A DNA stretch of 36,279 nt. It comes from Paracoccaceae bacterium (GTDB lineage Bacteria; Pseudomonadota; Alphaproteobacteria; Rhodobacterales; Rhodobacteraceae). Location: assembly GCA_003511785.1 (NCBI GenBank), contig DOIS01000154.1:1-36279 (forward strand), written 5' to 3'. This document shows, one piece after another, positions 1 through 7,916 of the stretch. The position numbers and the translations under genes were made by a program. Under the pieces are notes generated by a model. It ran no database searches. It worked only from the letters and a program-made list of their open reading frames with translations, and was not told the DNA's origin. The first letter of the stretch is position 1. Every line of letters begins with the position of its first letter.

Positions 1-690
1 GGATCACATGCGGGTTCTGCGACGTGGTATATAATGTGTGATCGCCCGATGCGCGGTCGTATTCGCCAATCGCCACGCGCGGCTCCATCGGATTGGCGAA
101 AAGCCGGTTGTTCACCAGTTCCAGCGTGGTGACATGGGCAGCATCCTTGAACGCCTGCGTCACCGCATCCTTGTTTTCCTCGACATAGCCCCAGTCGTAA
201 CACAGGTTGCCGGTCAGATCGTCATGTACCTTGGTCGATCCCTCGGCCAGCGCCGCCTTCATGTCGACAACGGCGGGCAGTTCTTCGATATCAAGATCGA
301 TCGCCTCGGCCGCGTCGCGCGCCTGTTCCAGCGTGTCGGCCACCACGGCGCAGATCGGATCGCCCACGTGACGCACCTTGCCCTGGACCAGGATCGGGTG
401 CGGCGGCTCCTGCATCGGCTGCCCGTGCCGGTCCGTCACCTGCCAGCCGCAGGGCATGCCGCCCACGCCCTCGAAATCCCTGCCGGTGAAGATGCGACCA
501 CCCCGGGCATCGCCTCCGCCGCGCTGGTGTCGAGCCCTGTGATCCGCGCATGGGCCACGTCCGAGCGCAGGAAATGCACATGGGCCTGGCCCCGCAGGTT
601 GATGTCGTCGGTGTAATTCCCGGCCCCGGTCAGGAACCGCACGTCCTCGCGCCGCTTCGGGCTGGCGCCGATACCATGGTCTTTCGGCAT
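1..690 (-). pseudogene. coxL: Aerobic CO dehydrogenase-type large (molybdopterin) subunit, 5' part, frameshifted, cut by window edge
   Basis: This is the N-terminal part of a xanthine oxidase-family molybdenum hydroxylase large subunit. In CO dehydrogenase this subunit carries the Mo-Cu site. The leftward ATG at 688-690 follows a GGAGGAGA ribosome binding site. The first frame reads through residues such as RREDVRFLTGAGNYTDDI, then loses homology at VV near position 496. Adding one base there restores the family sequence (RIFTGRDFEG..., then QGKVRHVGDPICAVVADTLE) as far as the window edge. As sequenced, translation would stop at position 436 after 84 residues. The catalytic loop lies outside the window, so CO oxidation cannot be distinguished from another hydroxylase activity. 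The coxS-coxL order is that of form II clusters. The shift may be a real mutation or a sequencing error. Confidence 0.75.
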
Positions 691-791
691 GTCCTTGTCT
701 CCTCCCTGATGTCCCGCAGCCGCTCCTCAACCCTCACGGGCTTCCTCGCGAGAAAGGCCCGCACCGGGCCTGACGAGCGCGCGGGCGGCCG

Positions 792-1276
792 TCATTCTGC
801 GGCGATGGTCTCCACGTCCTGGCCCGATGCGGCCATGATCGCCTTGACGATGTTGTGATACCCGGTGCAGCGGCACAGGTTGCCGCTGAGATAGCTGCGC
901 ACCTCGTCTTCGCTGGGCTTGGGGTTCTCCTTGAGCAGCGCGGCGGCGCTCATCACCATGCCCGGCGTGCAGAAGCCGCATGCAGCCCGTGATGGTCCTG
1001 GAACGCCTGCTGGATCACGTTGAGCGACCCGTCGGCACCGGCCTGGCCCTCGATCGTGTCCACGCTCGCACCCTCGGCCTCGGCGGCCAGCATGTTGCAG
1101 GACTTCACCGCCACACCGTCCACATGCACCACGCAGGCGCCGCATTGGCCGGTGTCGCAACCCACATGGGTGCCGGTCAGCCCCAGCCCGTCGCGCAGGA
1201 ACGTGGAGAGCAGCGTCCGCCCCTCGACCTCGCCCGACGCAGGCTTGCCGTTCACGGTCATCTTGACCTGTGCCAT
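792..1276 (-). pseudogene. coxS: CO dehydrogenase-type small subunit (two [2Fe-2S] clusters), frameshifted
   Basis: This is the iron-sulfur subunit of a CO dehydrogenase/xanthine dehydrogenase-type enzyme. It passes electrons from the molybdenum site to the FAD subunit. The start MAQVKMTVNG is at 1276. The plant-type ferredoxin cysteines are visible in VGCDTGQCGACVVHVDG. The second cluster domain (CGFCTPGM and NLCRCTGYHN) is present but in another frame: one base is missing near 980, in the codon just before the first cysteine of CGFC. As sequenced, the product would be 107 residues and lack the second cluster. Restored, it would be about 161 residues, normal for the family. It lies 101 bp upstream of coxL. 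This is the second of four frameshifts in cox-related genes here. Confidence 0.8.
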
Positions 1277-1356
1277 TCATTTCCTCCCGGTTGGTTTTTT
1301 CTCCCTTGCCGTGGAGTTAAGCAGGTCGGAGCGGGCTTGAGAACCCGGAATCTCGT

Positions 1357-1379
1357 CCGCTCACGCCGCCCGTGAGCGG
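1357..1379 (-). terminator. Hairpin just after the molybdopterin-binding protein gene
   Basis: A perfect 9-bp GC-rich stem (CCGCTCACG paired with CGTGAGCGG) with a 5-nt loop starts 3 nt after the stop codon of the leftward gene ending at 1383. No clear U tract follows, so it may be a weak terminator or an mRNA 3'-end stabiliser between this gene and coxS. Confidence 0.4.
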
Positions 1380-1382
1380 GCC

Positions 1383-2387
1383 TCAGCGGGCAGTGCGCCC
1401 GGCGCGCGGCTGTGGTCGTGTGGGAATCTCCTTGAGCAGCCCGCCCACGCCCATGCCCGCGATGTCCTCGGCGCGAACTGGCAGCCCGCAGAGCACGCGT
1501 CCCAGAACCCAGTCGGCCCCGTTGAGCGCGGGCGAGCGGGCGCAGCCCGGCAGGCCGATCACCGGACGCCCGTCCAGATCGCCCAGAAACAGCAGGTTGC
1601 CCGGATCGACCGGCATCCCGAACCGCTCGACCCGTCCGCCGGCGGCGCGCAGGGCGGCGGGCGCCACGTCCTGCGGGTCCGAGGTGGCCGAGCCGGTGAG
1701 GATCAGCACCGCCTCGCCCGCCACCTCGCCCAACGCGCCCGACAGGGCGTCCCGCTCATGGGCGACGGTCCGCGTCTCGACAAGGGCGCCGCCCAGCGCC
1801 TCCACCCGCCCGGCAATGGCCGCGATCGCCTTGTCGTCCTTTGGACCGCCCGGGATGCGTGTCACCACCAGCCCCACATCGGCGAGGGTCGGCCGGGCGA
1901 AGCCGATCGCCCCCGCCCCGGCCCGCGCGGCGCGCATCACATCCGCTTCGGGCACGGCGTAGGAGATCACCTTGATCGTGGCCACCATGCCGCCCGCGCC
2001 CATCTGCTGGAAGGGCGGCACCGTGGCCACGGTGATCATCGGGTTCACCCGGTTGAACGCTTCCACCGCCGCCACGTCGAGCCGCACCAGCCCCGGCCCC
2101 TCGGCGATCACGTTGACCCGGCCGGTAAACGGCGCGGTCAGGCGCAGGCCCACCGCCGCCGGATCGGGCACCAGCGCGCGCGGCAGCGCCTCGGCGGCGT
2201 CGTTCTCGTGCAGGTCGCCAGGCTCGAGCCGGGCCACGATCACGCTCTCGTGCCCCTCGGCGCCCAGCCGGGCGATGGCCTCCCCGTCCAGCGTCATGCC
2301 CTTGCGCAGCTTGCCGCTGGCCAGACCGACCGAATGGGCCAGGATCGCGCCCTCGGCCTCTGCCAGCGCGACCGGTCCGAATCTCAC
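1383..2387 (-). CDS. Molybdopterin-binding protein (MoCF_biosynth domain), MoeA/MocA-associated
   Basis: A 334-residue molybdenum cofactor-handling protein. The second half has the MoaB/MogA-type molybdopterin-binding fold signature: an ILTGSATSDPQDV segment followed by FGMPVDPGNLLFLGDLDG and VIGLPGCARSPALNG. Related roseobacter proteins often carry an extra C-terminal nucleotidyltransferase domain. This one ends shortly after LLKEIPTRPQPR, so it lacks that domain. The start is GTG at 2387, overlapping the stop of xdhC by four bases (GTGA), so the two are probably translated together. The position between xdhC and coxS suggests a role in cofactor supply to the Cox enzyme; that is inference from context. 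Confidence 0.75.
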   Translation of the reverse strand: MRFGPVALAEAEGAILAHSVGLASGKLRKGMTLDGEAIARLGAEGHESVIVARLEPGDLHENDAAEALPRALVPDPAAVGLRLTAPFTGRVNVIAEGPGLVRLDVAAVEAFNRVNPMITVATVPPFQQMGAGGMVATIKVISYAVPEADVMRAARAGAGAIGFARPTLADVGLVVTRIPGGPKDDKAIAAIAGRVEALGGALVETRTVAHERDALSGALGEVAGEAVLILTGSATSDPQDVAPAALRAAGGRVERFGMPVDPGNLLFLGDLDGRPVIGLPGCARSPALNGADWVLGRVLCGLPVRAEDIAGMGVGGLLKEIPTRPQPRAGRTAR

Positions 2388-3360
2388 GCCCGTTTCCCGC
2401 GCAGCACGGCGTTCATCTCGGCCAGGATCGCCACCGCGATCTCGGCCGGCCCCGCTGCGCCGATGTCGAGGCCGACGGGTCCGTGAATGCGCCCGATCTG
2501 CGCCTCGGTGAAGCCCGCCGCGCGCAGCCGGTCCACCCGCTTGGCATGGGTCCGGGTCGAGCCCAGCGCGCCGATATAGAACACCTCGCCCGCCAGCGCC
2601 GCGTGCAACGCAGGGTCGTCCAGCTTGGGGTCGTGGGTCAGCAGCACCAGCGCCGTGCGCCCGTCCAGCTCCAGCCCCTCCAGCGCCGCGTCGGGCCAGT
2701 CGTCCAGCACCGTCTCGCCGGGAAAGCGGTCGGGCGCGGCGAAGGCGGGGCGCGGGTCGATCAGCACCGGGTCATAGCCCGCGATCCGCGCCATGGGCAC
2801 CAGGGCCTGCGCGATATGCACCGCCCCCACCACCGCTAGCCGCAGCGGCGGGTTGTGCACGGCGACGAAGAGTTCGCCCTCCTCCTCGAAGCCCGACCGG
2901 TCCATACGCATCCGCTCCGGGTAGGCCCCGTGCAGCAGCCGCCGCGTCCCGTCGCTCAGCCGCAGCTCGTAGGCCACCGCCTGCCGTTTTGCGCGTGCCG
3001 CCACGAGCTCGGCCAGCAGGTCCTCGGGGATCGCCGCGCCCACCGGCTCGACCAGCACCCGTATGGTGCCGCCGCAGGCCAGGCCCACGGCGAAGGCGTC
3101 GGCATCGCTCACCCCGAATTCCAGCAGCCGGTGCTCGCCCGTCTCCAGCGCCTCCAGCGCCTCGACGATCACCGCCCCCTCGACGCAGCCGCCCGAGACC
3201 GAGCCCGCGATGCGCCCGTCGCCCGCGATGGCCAGCTGCGCCCCAACCCGGCGCGGCGCGCTGCCCCAGGTCTCGACCACCGTGGCCAGATGGTGCCTGC
3301 ACCGGCGCGGTGCCAGTCGAGCGCGGTCTCGGGAATGGCGTCGAACGGCGCCTGGGTCAT
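2384..3360 (-). pseudogene. xdhC: XdhC/CoxF-family molybdenum cofactor insertion protein, frameshifted near the N terminus
   Basis: XdhC/CoxI-family proteins bind and protect the molybdenum cofactor and help load it into molybdenum hydroxylases. The body is clear: HLATVVETWGSAPRRVGAQL, SVSGGCVEGAV with the family cysteine, and the C-terminal Rossmann-like part with FYIGALGSTRTHAKR and IHGPVGLDIGA. The natural start (MTQAPFDAIPETALDWHRAG) is the ATG at 3358-3360, but it is in another frame. One base is missing near 3295, between AGAG and HLATVV. An alternative upstream start in the body frame (3370) gives an N terminus that does not resemble the family. The 3' end overlaps the next gene by four bases. 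Confidence 0.8.
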
Positions 3361-3370
3361 TGGGGCACAC

Positions 3371-3537
3371 TCCTCGGGGTTTGCCCCAGAATTGAGCCCG
3401 GCGCCCACGGCGTCAAGCCGGGACGCCTGCGGTCCGCTGCGCAGGCGAAAACGCGGCCCGGGGGGGAACACGAAGGCCCCGGACCGCGCAGACGGGGACG
3501 AGTGGTACCCCCCGCCCCAGGGGCTTGGCCCCCGTCC
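3371..3537. other. Intergenic region between xdhC and the sulfur transporter pair
   Basis: No gene is visible. On the leftward transcript a short GC hairpin (GGGGC/GCCCC, 3520-3532) begins 5 nt after the stop of the second transporter gene and may end or stabilise that message. The rest is GC-rich and contains the ribosome binding region of xdhC (GAGG a few bases before its ATG). Confidence 0.5.
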
Positions 3538-4131
3538 CTATTCGGCCGGATGCCGCTGCCCCTGCGGCGCGCCCAGCAGCCGCTCGGGCAGCGCGAAGGC
3601 CACGGCGACGAAGCCCAGCCCCAGCACGATGCCCAGCAGATCGCCCGGCAGCCCGGTCAGGCCCGGGTAGTCGGCGCCGGGGACCATGCCCAGGGTGGTC
3701 TTGCCGCCGGCGATGTTCTCCAGCAGCCCCGAGGCCACCCAGGCCGGGTACGTCACCATGTAGGCGGCCGCGCCCAAGAGCCCGCCGGCGATGAAGAACA
3801 GCGCGTCATGGCGCCCCGAGGCGGCGGCGACCACGCCGGTGCCCGGGCAGAACCCGGCCAGCGCCCAGCCCGCGCCCAGCATCACGCCGCCGATGAAGAC
3901 GCCGATATAGGCCGCCTTGACCGACATGTGCCCCACATCCACGAGGCCGATCATCTGGCCCGCGAACATCAGCACCGAGCCCACGCCGATGGCCAGCAGG
4001 ATGGTCTTGGCCAGGCCCAGCGCCTTGAGGCTGAGCATCCACCCGATGATCGAGGGGTCCGAGGCACCGATCCGGTCCAGCACGGCGCCGAAGGCCATGC
4101 CGATGACGATGGCGAGAAGAATGGTGGTCAT
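3538..4131 (-). CDS. YeeE/YedE-family sulfur transporter, second half-protein
   Basis: A 197-residue hydrophobic protein with about five membrane segments. YeeE/YedE (TsuA-like) proteins move thiosulfate or related sulfur compounds through a channel lined by conserved cysteines. The signature here is LAGFCPGTGVVAAASGR with Cys95. It starts 3 bp after the stop of the partner gene, so the two half-size proteins are very likely co-translated and act together as the equivalent of one full-length YeeE. The C terminus (QGQRHPAE) is cytosolic-looking. I see no rhodanese or TusA gene next to it. The exact substrate is not determined by the sequence. Confidence 0.85.
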   Translation of the reverse strand: MTTILLAIVIGMAFGAVLDRIGASDPSIIGWMLSLKALGLAKTILLAIGVGSVLMFAGQMIGLVDVGHMSVKAAYIGVFIGGVMLGAGWALAGFCPGTGVVAAASGRHDALFFIAGGLLGAAAYMVTYPAWVASGLLENIAGGKTTLGMVPGADYPGLTGLPGDLLGIVLGLGFVAVAFALPERLLGAPQGQRHPAE

Positions 4132-4134
4132 GGC

Positions 4135-4686
4135 TCAGCCCTCCTTGCGATACAGCATCAAGGCCACCGGGACCGCCGCCCCGAAGGCACCCAGCGCGAA
4201 GATGTAGCCCGACACGGCGGTCTGCATCATTCCCGACATCATGTGCCCCGAGGTGCAGCCCCCCGCGAGACGCGCGCCGTAGAGGACGATGAACCCGCCC
4301 AGGAAGGCGGCGGCGTGGCGCCTCAAAGGGCTGTCGCCGAAATTGGCGCGCCAGAGCGCCGGGACGCGGCGATCCGGCTTCGGGATGCCGCCGCGCGTCA
4401 TCGCCGACAGGAACCCGCCGGCGGCCATGGCCAGCACGAAGACGAAGCTGTAATTCAGCGGGTTGGCGGCGTTGCCGGCGTATTTCCCGCCCGACTTGGC
4501 GAGATAGGCATTGGTGGAGGTGTATCCCTCCTCGGTCTCGGTGATCAGGCCGGGATTGACCGCGTCTCCGATGATCGCGTCGAGGATGACGAACTGCGTT
4601 GAGACGCCGATCGGTTTGACCAGCAGCACGGCGGCAAAGAACACCAGCCCCAGCAGCAGCCCCCCGGTTTTCCAGTTGAGTGGCAT
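4135..4686 (-). CDS. YeeE/YedE-family sulfur transporter, first half-protein
   Basis: A 183-residue membrane protein that is the partner of the following gene. It starts MPLNWKTGGLLLGLVFF after a strong GGAGGGGG ribosome binding site. It carries the family signature ARLAGGCTSGHMMSG with Cys144. A longer hydrophilic stretch (about residues 44-75) separates the first and second membrane segments, as in other two-gene YeeE systems. The upstream region holds two ATTC-N8-GAAT palindromes, the type of site bound by persulfide-sensing SqrR/BigR repressors. This supports a role in sulfide, thiosulfate or reactive sulfur handling rather than in CO metabolism. Confidence 0.85.
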   Translation of the reverse strand: MPLNWKTGGLLLGLVFFAAVLLVKPIGVSTQFVILDAIIGDAVNPGLITETEEGYTSTNAYLAKSGGKYAGNAANPLNYSFVFVLAMAAGGFLSAMTRGGIPKPDRRVPALWRANFGDSPLRRHAAAFLGGFIVLYGARLAGGCTSGHMMSGMMQTAVSGYIFALGAFGAAVPVALMLYRKEG

Positions 4687-4711
4687 GACACTCCCCCTCC
4701 GGCTGGTTCAC

Positions 4712-4727
4712 ATTCTAAGGCCAGAAT
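4712..4727. promoter_or_regulatory. ATTC-N8-GAAT palindrome (SqrR/BigR-type operator candidate), proximal site
   Basis: ATTC at 4712-4715 and GAAT at 4724-4727 are separated by exactly eight bases, 25 bp upstream of the transporter start. From memory, this is the published recognition pattern of the ArsR-family persulfide sensor SqrR of Rhodobacter capsulatus. A TAGAAT hexamer on the leftward strand, a plausible -10 box, lies inside the site, so binding would block transcription. Confidence 0.6.
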
Positions 4728-4736
4728 ACGACTCAC

Positions 4737-4752
4737 ATTCGCCTGCCGGAAT
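4737..4752. promoter_or_regulatory. ATTC-N8-GAAT palindrome, distal site
   Basis: A second exact ATTC-N8-GAAT (4737-4740 and 4749-4752) lies 25 bp from the first, centre to centre, in the same divergent intergenic region. Two sites of the same form so close together are unlikely by chance. The rightward secreted-protein gene at 4858 could also fall under their control. Confidence 0.55.
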
Positions 4753-4857
4753 GATTCAGATCAAGTTCACGACTCGCTGGACGGGGCGCGCGCGGCGCCT
4801 AAACTCCGCATCGCGGCCGCAGGGGCCGTAGATTTTTTTCGCAAGGAATACTCCGCC

Positions 4858-5370
4858 ATGAATATCCCGTTTGCACGCCGGATTACCGGCCCGCTTGCCG
4901 CCGCCCTGCTGACCCTGCCGCTGACCGCCCAGGCCGAACCCTTCACCCTTTTCGGCGAGGTCGAGGGCTGGAAGGTCTTTGCCGATGCAGAGAAGACCTC
5001 CTGCTTGATCGAACAGATGGACCCGGCCGGCAACGTGGTCCAGATGGGCCTGACCGAGGATCGCGCCGTGGGCTATGTGGGCCTGTTCACCCTGGCCGAA
5101 ACCGATTTCAAGCGCGGCGAGACCGGGGCCGTCGCCATCCTGCTGGGCGAGAATCTCTATCTGGGCGAGGCCACCGGGATGCGCGGCAACATCACCAAGG
5201 GGTATTCGGGCGGCTACGTGCTTTCGGACGATCCGCAATTCGTCACCGACATCGCCCAGCAATACGAGATGGTGATCTTTCCCGAGCAGCCCTATGCCGT
5301 GGTGGTCGACCTGACCGGCACGAAGAAGGCCATCGAGATGGCGCGGGAGTGCAACGCGGCGCAGATGTGA
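4858..5370 (+). CDS. Secreted conserved protein of unknown function (IalB-like size and pattern)
   Basis: A 170-residue protein with a clear Sec signal peptide: basic start MNIPFARRI, hydrophobic core, and probable cleavage after TAQA, before EPFTLFG. The mature part has two cysteines (in TSCLIEQ and RECNAAQM) that could form a disulfide and show limited resemblance to invasion-associated locus B proteins, but I would not assign that family. The ribosome binding site AAGGA lies 10 nt upstream. It is divergent from the sulfur transporter, shares its regulatory region, and converges on coxE. Its base composition and codon use look like those of its neighbours. Confidence 0.75.
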   Translation: MNIPFARRITGPLAAALLTLPLTAQAEPFTLFGEVEGWKVFADAEKTSCLIEQMDPAGNVVQMGLTEDRAVGYVGLFTLAETDFKRGETGAVAILLGENLYLGEATGMRGNITKGYSGGYVLSDDPQFVTDIAQQYEMVIFPEQPYAVVVDLTGTKKAIEMARECNAAQM

Positions 5371-5405
5371 GCCGCTGCCCCGCCGCCCGGCACGGGCCGA
5401 CGGGG

Positions 5406-5452
5406 CAAAATTCTTCGAAGAATTTTGGTCCAGGAGTTTTCGAAAACTCCTG
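5406..5452. repeat. Paired-palindrome intergenic element, copy A
   Basis: Two perfect 22-bp palindromes, 5406-5427 (arm CAAAATTCTTC) and 5431-5452 (arm CAGGAGTTTTC), are separated by 3 bp, preceded by CGGGG and followed by GGCCGG. The element lies between the convergent stops at 5370 and 5461, so it can act as a two-way terminator. It matches copies at 15308 and 20995 in layout but not in stem sequence. Confidence 0.75.
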
Positions 5453-5460
5453 GGCCGGCC

Positions 5461-6733
5461 TCAGCCGGACAGCGCCGCCATCAGCCGGACCTTTTCGCCC
5501 GTATCCGAAGGCTGCGAAATCGCCAGGGCCAGATCCTCGATCGCGGCGATGGAATGGCCCGCGCGAAAACTGTCCACATGGGGCAGCATCGCGCGGATGC
5601 CCTGCGCGCGGGGCGCGAACCCGTCCCAGCGCAGGAGCGGGTTGAGCCAGATCAACCGGCGTGCCGAAAGATGCAGCCGCTCCATCTCGTGGGCCAGCCG
5701 GTCGGGGTCGTCGCGGTCCAGCCCGTCGGTGATGAGCAGCACCACCGCCCCCTGCCCCATCACCCGGCGCGACCAGTCGCGGTTGAAGGCGTGCAGGCAG
5801 TCGCCGATCCGCGTGCCCCCCCTCCCAGTCCTGCGCCTGCGCCCCGGCAGCGGCCAGCGCCGCGTCCACGTCGCGCTGCGCCAGATGCCGGGTGATGTTG
5901 GTCAGCCGCGTGCCGAAGGTGAAGGCGTGCACCCGGGCCCAGCCCTGCCCCTTGGCATTCGAGACGGTATGGAGGAAATGCAGGATGACCCGGCTGTATT
6001 GGCTCATCGAGCCGGAAATGTCGCAAAGCACCACAAGGTTGGGCCAGCGCGGTTTCGGCCTGGCCCAGGCGATGTCGCGCAGCTCGCCCCCCTGGCGTTG
6101 CGCCGCGCGCAAAGTGCGGCGGCGGTCGATGCGCCGGCCCAGCGCGCTGGCCTCGGCGCGGCGCGAAGGGATCGGCGTCACCGGCAGTGCCAGCCGCTCG
6201 AGCATCCGCTTGGCGCGGGCCATCTCCTGCGTGCTCATCTGCTCGAAATCGAGGCTGCGCAGGCGTTCCTCGGCGGACATGGTCACCGTCGAGTCCACCT
6301 CGATCTCGATCCCCTCATCGGTCCCGTCCCGGCCCTCTTCGGGACGCTCGGCCCCTGCCCCGTCCAGCAGCGCCTCGGCCGCGCGTTTCTCTGCCGATTG
6401 TGCGGTGCGATCCTCCTGCACGCCGCGGATGGCGGGCAGCATCATCGCCATCATGTGCTCCATGTAGCGCGGGTCGCGCCAGTAGAGGCGGAACACCTGG
6501 GAAAAGACCAGCCGGTGCTCGGGGCGCGAGACGAAACAGGCGTGCAGCGTCCAGTAGAAATCCCGCTTCTCGGTGAAGCCCGCCACCGCCACCGCGCGGA
6601 TCGCATCGGCCACCCGGCCCGGTCCGATGGGCAGCCCGGCGCGGCGTAGGGCGCGGCGTAGGGCGCGGGCGAAATGGGTGATGTTGTGGACCAGCTTGGG
6701 GCGGTCGGGGATGTCGAGGGGGAGGCCTTCCAA
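5461..6733 (-). pseudogene. coxE: CoxE-like VWA-domain protein, frameshifted at a G7 run
   Basis: CoxE is a von Willebrand A protein that works with the AAA ATPase CoxD to mature the CO dehydrogenase active site. The start is at 6733. The MIDAS metal site is visible as NLVVLCDISGSMSQYS (Asp238 region). After QDWEGG the frame breaks at a run of seven C on the plus strand (5816-5822). With six bases the protein continues TRIGDCLHAFNRDWSRR and then VVLLITDGLDRDDPDR and ends LMAALSG at 5461, about 424 residues, normal for the family. As sequenced, the frame runs on into unrelated sequence to 5243. A homopolymer of this length is a common site for sequencing errors and for real slippage. Confidence 0.8.
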
Positions 6734-6742
6734 CTAAACCTC

Positions 6743-6793
6743 GTGGGGGCTCTGCCCCCACACCCCCGAAGTATTTCTCGCAAGAGGAAGCAT
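6743..6793 (-). repeat. GGGGGC-hairpin intergenic element, copy 1
   Basis: Read leftward, the region just after coxD contains AAATACTTCGGGGG followed by a stem-loop (8-bp stem, 6743-6761, core GGGGGCAGAGCCCCC). The same order of parts occurs at 18224-18280. It sits between coxD and coxE, in the same orientation relative to the upstream gene as the other copy, and may be a 3'-end processing or attenuation element. Confidence 0.5.
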
Positions 6794-7716
6794 CAGGCCG
6801 GCTCGAGCCCCGCGCGCGCCTCGTCGAGCAGGCGTTTCGCCTCCGAGCCCTGAAGCCGGGCGATGTCGTCCTGGTATTTCAGGATCGCGCCCAGCGTGTC
6901 GGCGATCACCTCGGGGCTGAGGTCGATCACGTCGAGCGCCAGCAGGCATTTCGCCCAGTCGATGGTCTCGGCCACGCCGGGTTTCTTGAACAGGTCCTCG
7001 GTGCGCAGCTTCTGGACGAAGGCCACGATCTCGCGCGAGAGGGTCTCGGAGGCCTCCGGCGCGCGGGCGGCGAGGATCTCGATCTCGCGGTCGAAATCCG
7101 GGCAATCGACCCAGTGATAGAGGCAGCGCCGCTTGAGCGCGTCATGCACCTCGCGCGTGCGGTTCGAGGTCAGGATCACGATGGGCGGCTCGGGCCCGCG
7201 GATCGTGCCCAGCTCGGGGATCGTGACCTGGAAATCCGACAGCGCCTCCAACAGGAAGGCCTCGAAGGGCTCGTCGGTGCGGTCCAGCTCGTCGATCAGC
7301 AGCACCGGGGCGCCACGCTCGTCGGGGCGCATCGCCTGCAACAAGGGCCGCTCGATCAGGTAGTCCGGCCCGAACAGCTCGCGTTGCAGGATGTCGCGGT
7401 CCGCGTCGCCTTGCGCCTCGGCGGTGCGGATAGCGATCATCTGGGCGGGAAAGTTCCATTCATAGACCGCCGACCCCGCGTCCAGCCCCTCGTAGCATTG
7501 CAGCCGGATCAGCCGCCGGTTCAGCCCGGCGGCCAAGGCCTTGGCGATCTCGGTCTTGCCGGTGCCGGCCTCGCCCTCGAGAAACAGCGGCCGGCCCAGT
7601 TTCAGGGCCAAGAACGCCACCGTCGCCAACGCGCGACCACAGACATAGTCCTGGCCGGCCAGCAGGGCCTGGGTGGCGTCGATGCTTGCGGGGAGGCTCA
7701 CCGGATCGTCTCGCAT
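6793..7716 (-). CDS. coxD: CoxD-like MoxR-family AAA+ ATPase
   Basis: A 307-residue AAA+ ATPase that, with CoxE, remodels the CO dehydrogenase large subunit during insertion of the Cu-S part of its active site. Walker A is GEAGTGKTE (residues 48-56). Walker B is VLLIDELDRTD (138-148). A sensor-like LTSNRTREVHDALKRRC segment follows. The start MRDDPVSL is at 7716. The gene is intact, in contrast to its partner coxE 59 bp downstream. Unlike in classic cox operons, coxDE here is separated from coxSL by the sulfur transporter and the secreted-protein gene. Confidence 0.85.
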   Translation of the reverse strand: MRDDPVSLPASIDATQALLAGQDYVCGRALATVAFLALKLGRPLFLEGEAGTGKTEIAKALAAGLNRRLIRLQCYEGLDAGSAVYEWNFPAQMIAIRTAEAQGDADRDILQRELFGPDYLIERPLLQAMRPDERGAPVLLIDELDRTDEPFEAFLLEALSDFQVTIPELGTIRGPEPPIVILTSNRTREVHDALKRRCLYHWVDCPDFDREIEILAARAPEASETLSREIVAFVQKLRTEDLFKKPGVAETIDWAKCLLALDVIDLSPEVIADTLGAILKYQDDIARLQGSEAKRLLDEARAGLEPA

Positions 7717-7793
7717 GGGACACAGAAAGTCACGCGCTCGGCCCCCGCGTCAAGACGACATCTGACCGCGCGCCCGACCCGAGGGCCGAAATG

Positions 7794-7822
7794 TTGACGC
7801 TTCCCCGGCAAACTGTCATTCT
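7794..7822 (+). promoter_or_regulatory. Possible sigma-70 promoter for the glycosyltransferase cluster
   Basis: TTGACG (7794-7799) is followed after 17 bp by CATTCT (7817-7822), a weak -10 box. The leader then contains a 7-bp hairpin GTCGCGG/CCGCGAC at 7841-7861. The promoter call is tentative because only the -35 hexamer is good. Confidence 0.3.
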
Positions 7823-7916
7823 TTAGGAAACAATAAAGGGGTCGCGGGCACACTCCGCGACCGGAGGCGGACAGCACGATGCAGAGCGGCGAGGCCCGGG
7901 GCCCGGGCGGTCAACC

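Noticed and set aside
2989..4602. Long plus-strand open frame of 537 codons
   Set aside because: It is the complement of xdhC and the YeeE genes. Its composition (Arg, Pro and Ala-rich) is typical of a shadow frame in GC-rich DNA.
4725..4736. AATACGACTCAC, a 12-base match to part of the phage T7 promoter
   Set aside because: The match stops before the initiation part of that promoter, and no vector sequence surrounds it. It overlaps the ATTC-N8-GAAT region and is most likely coincidence.
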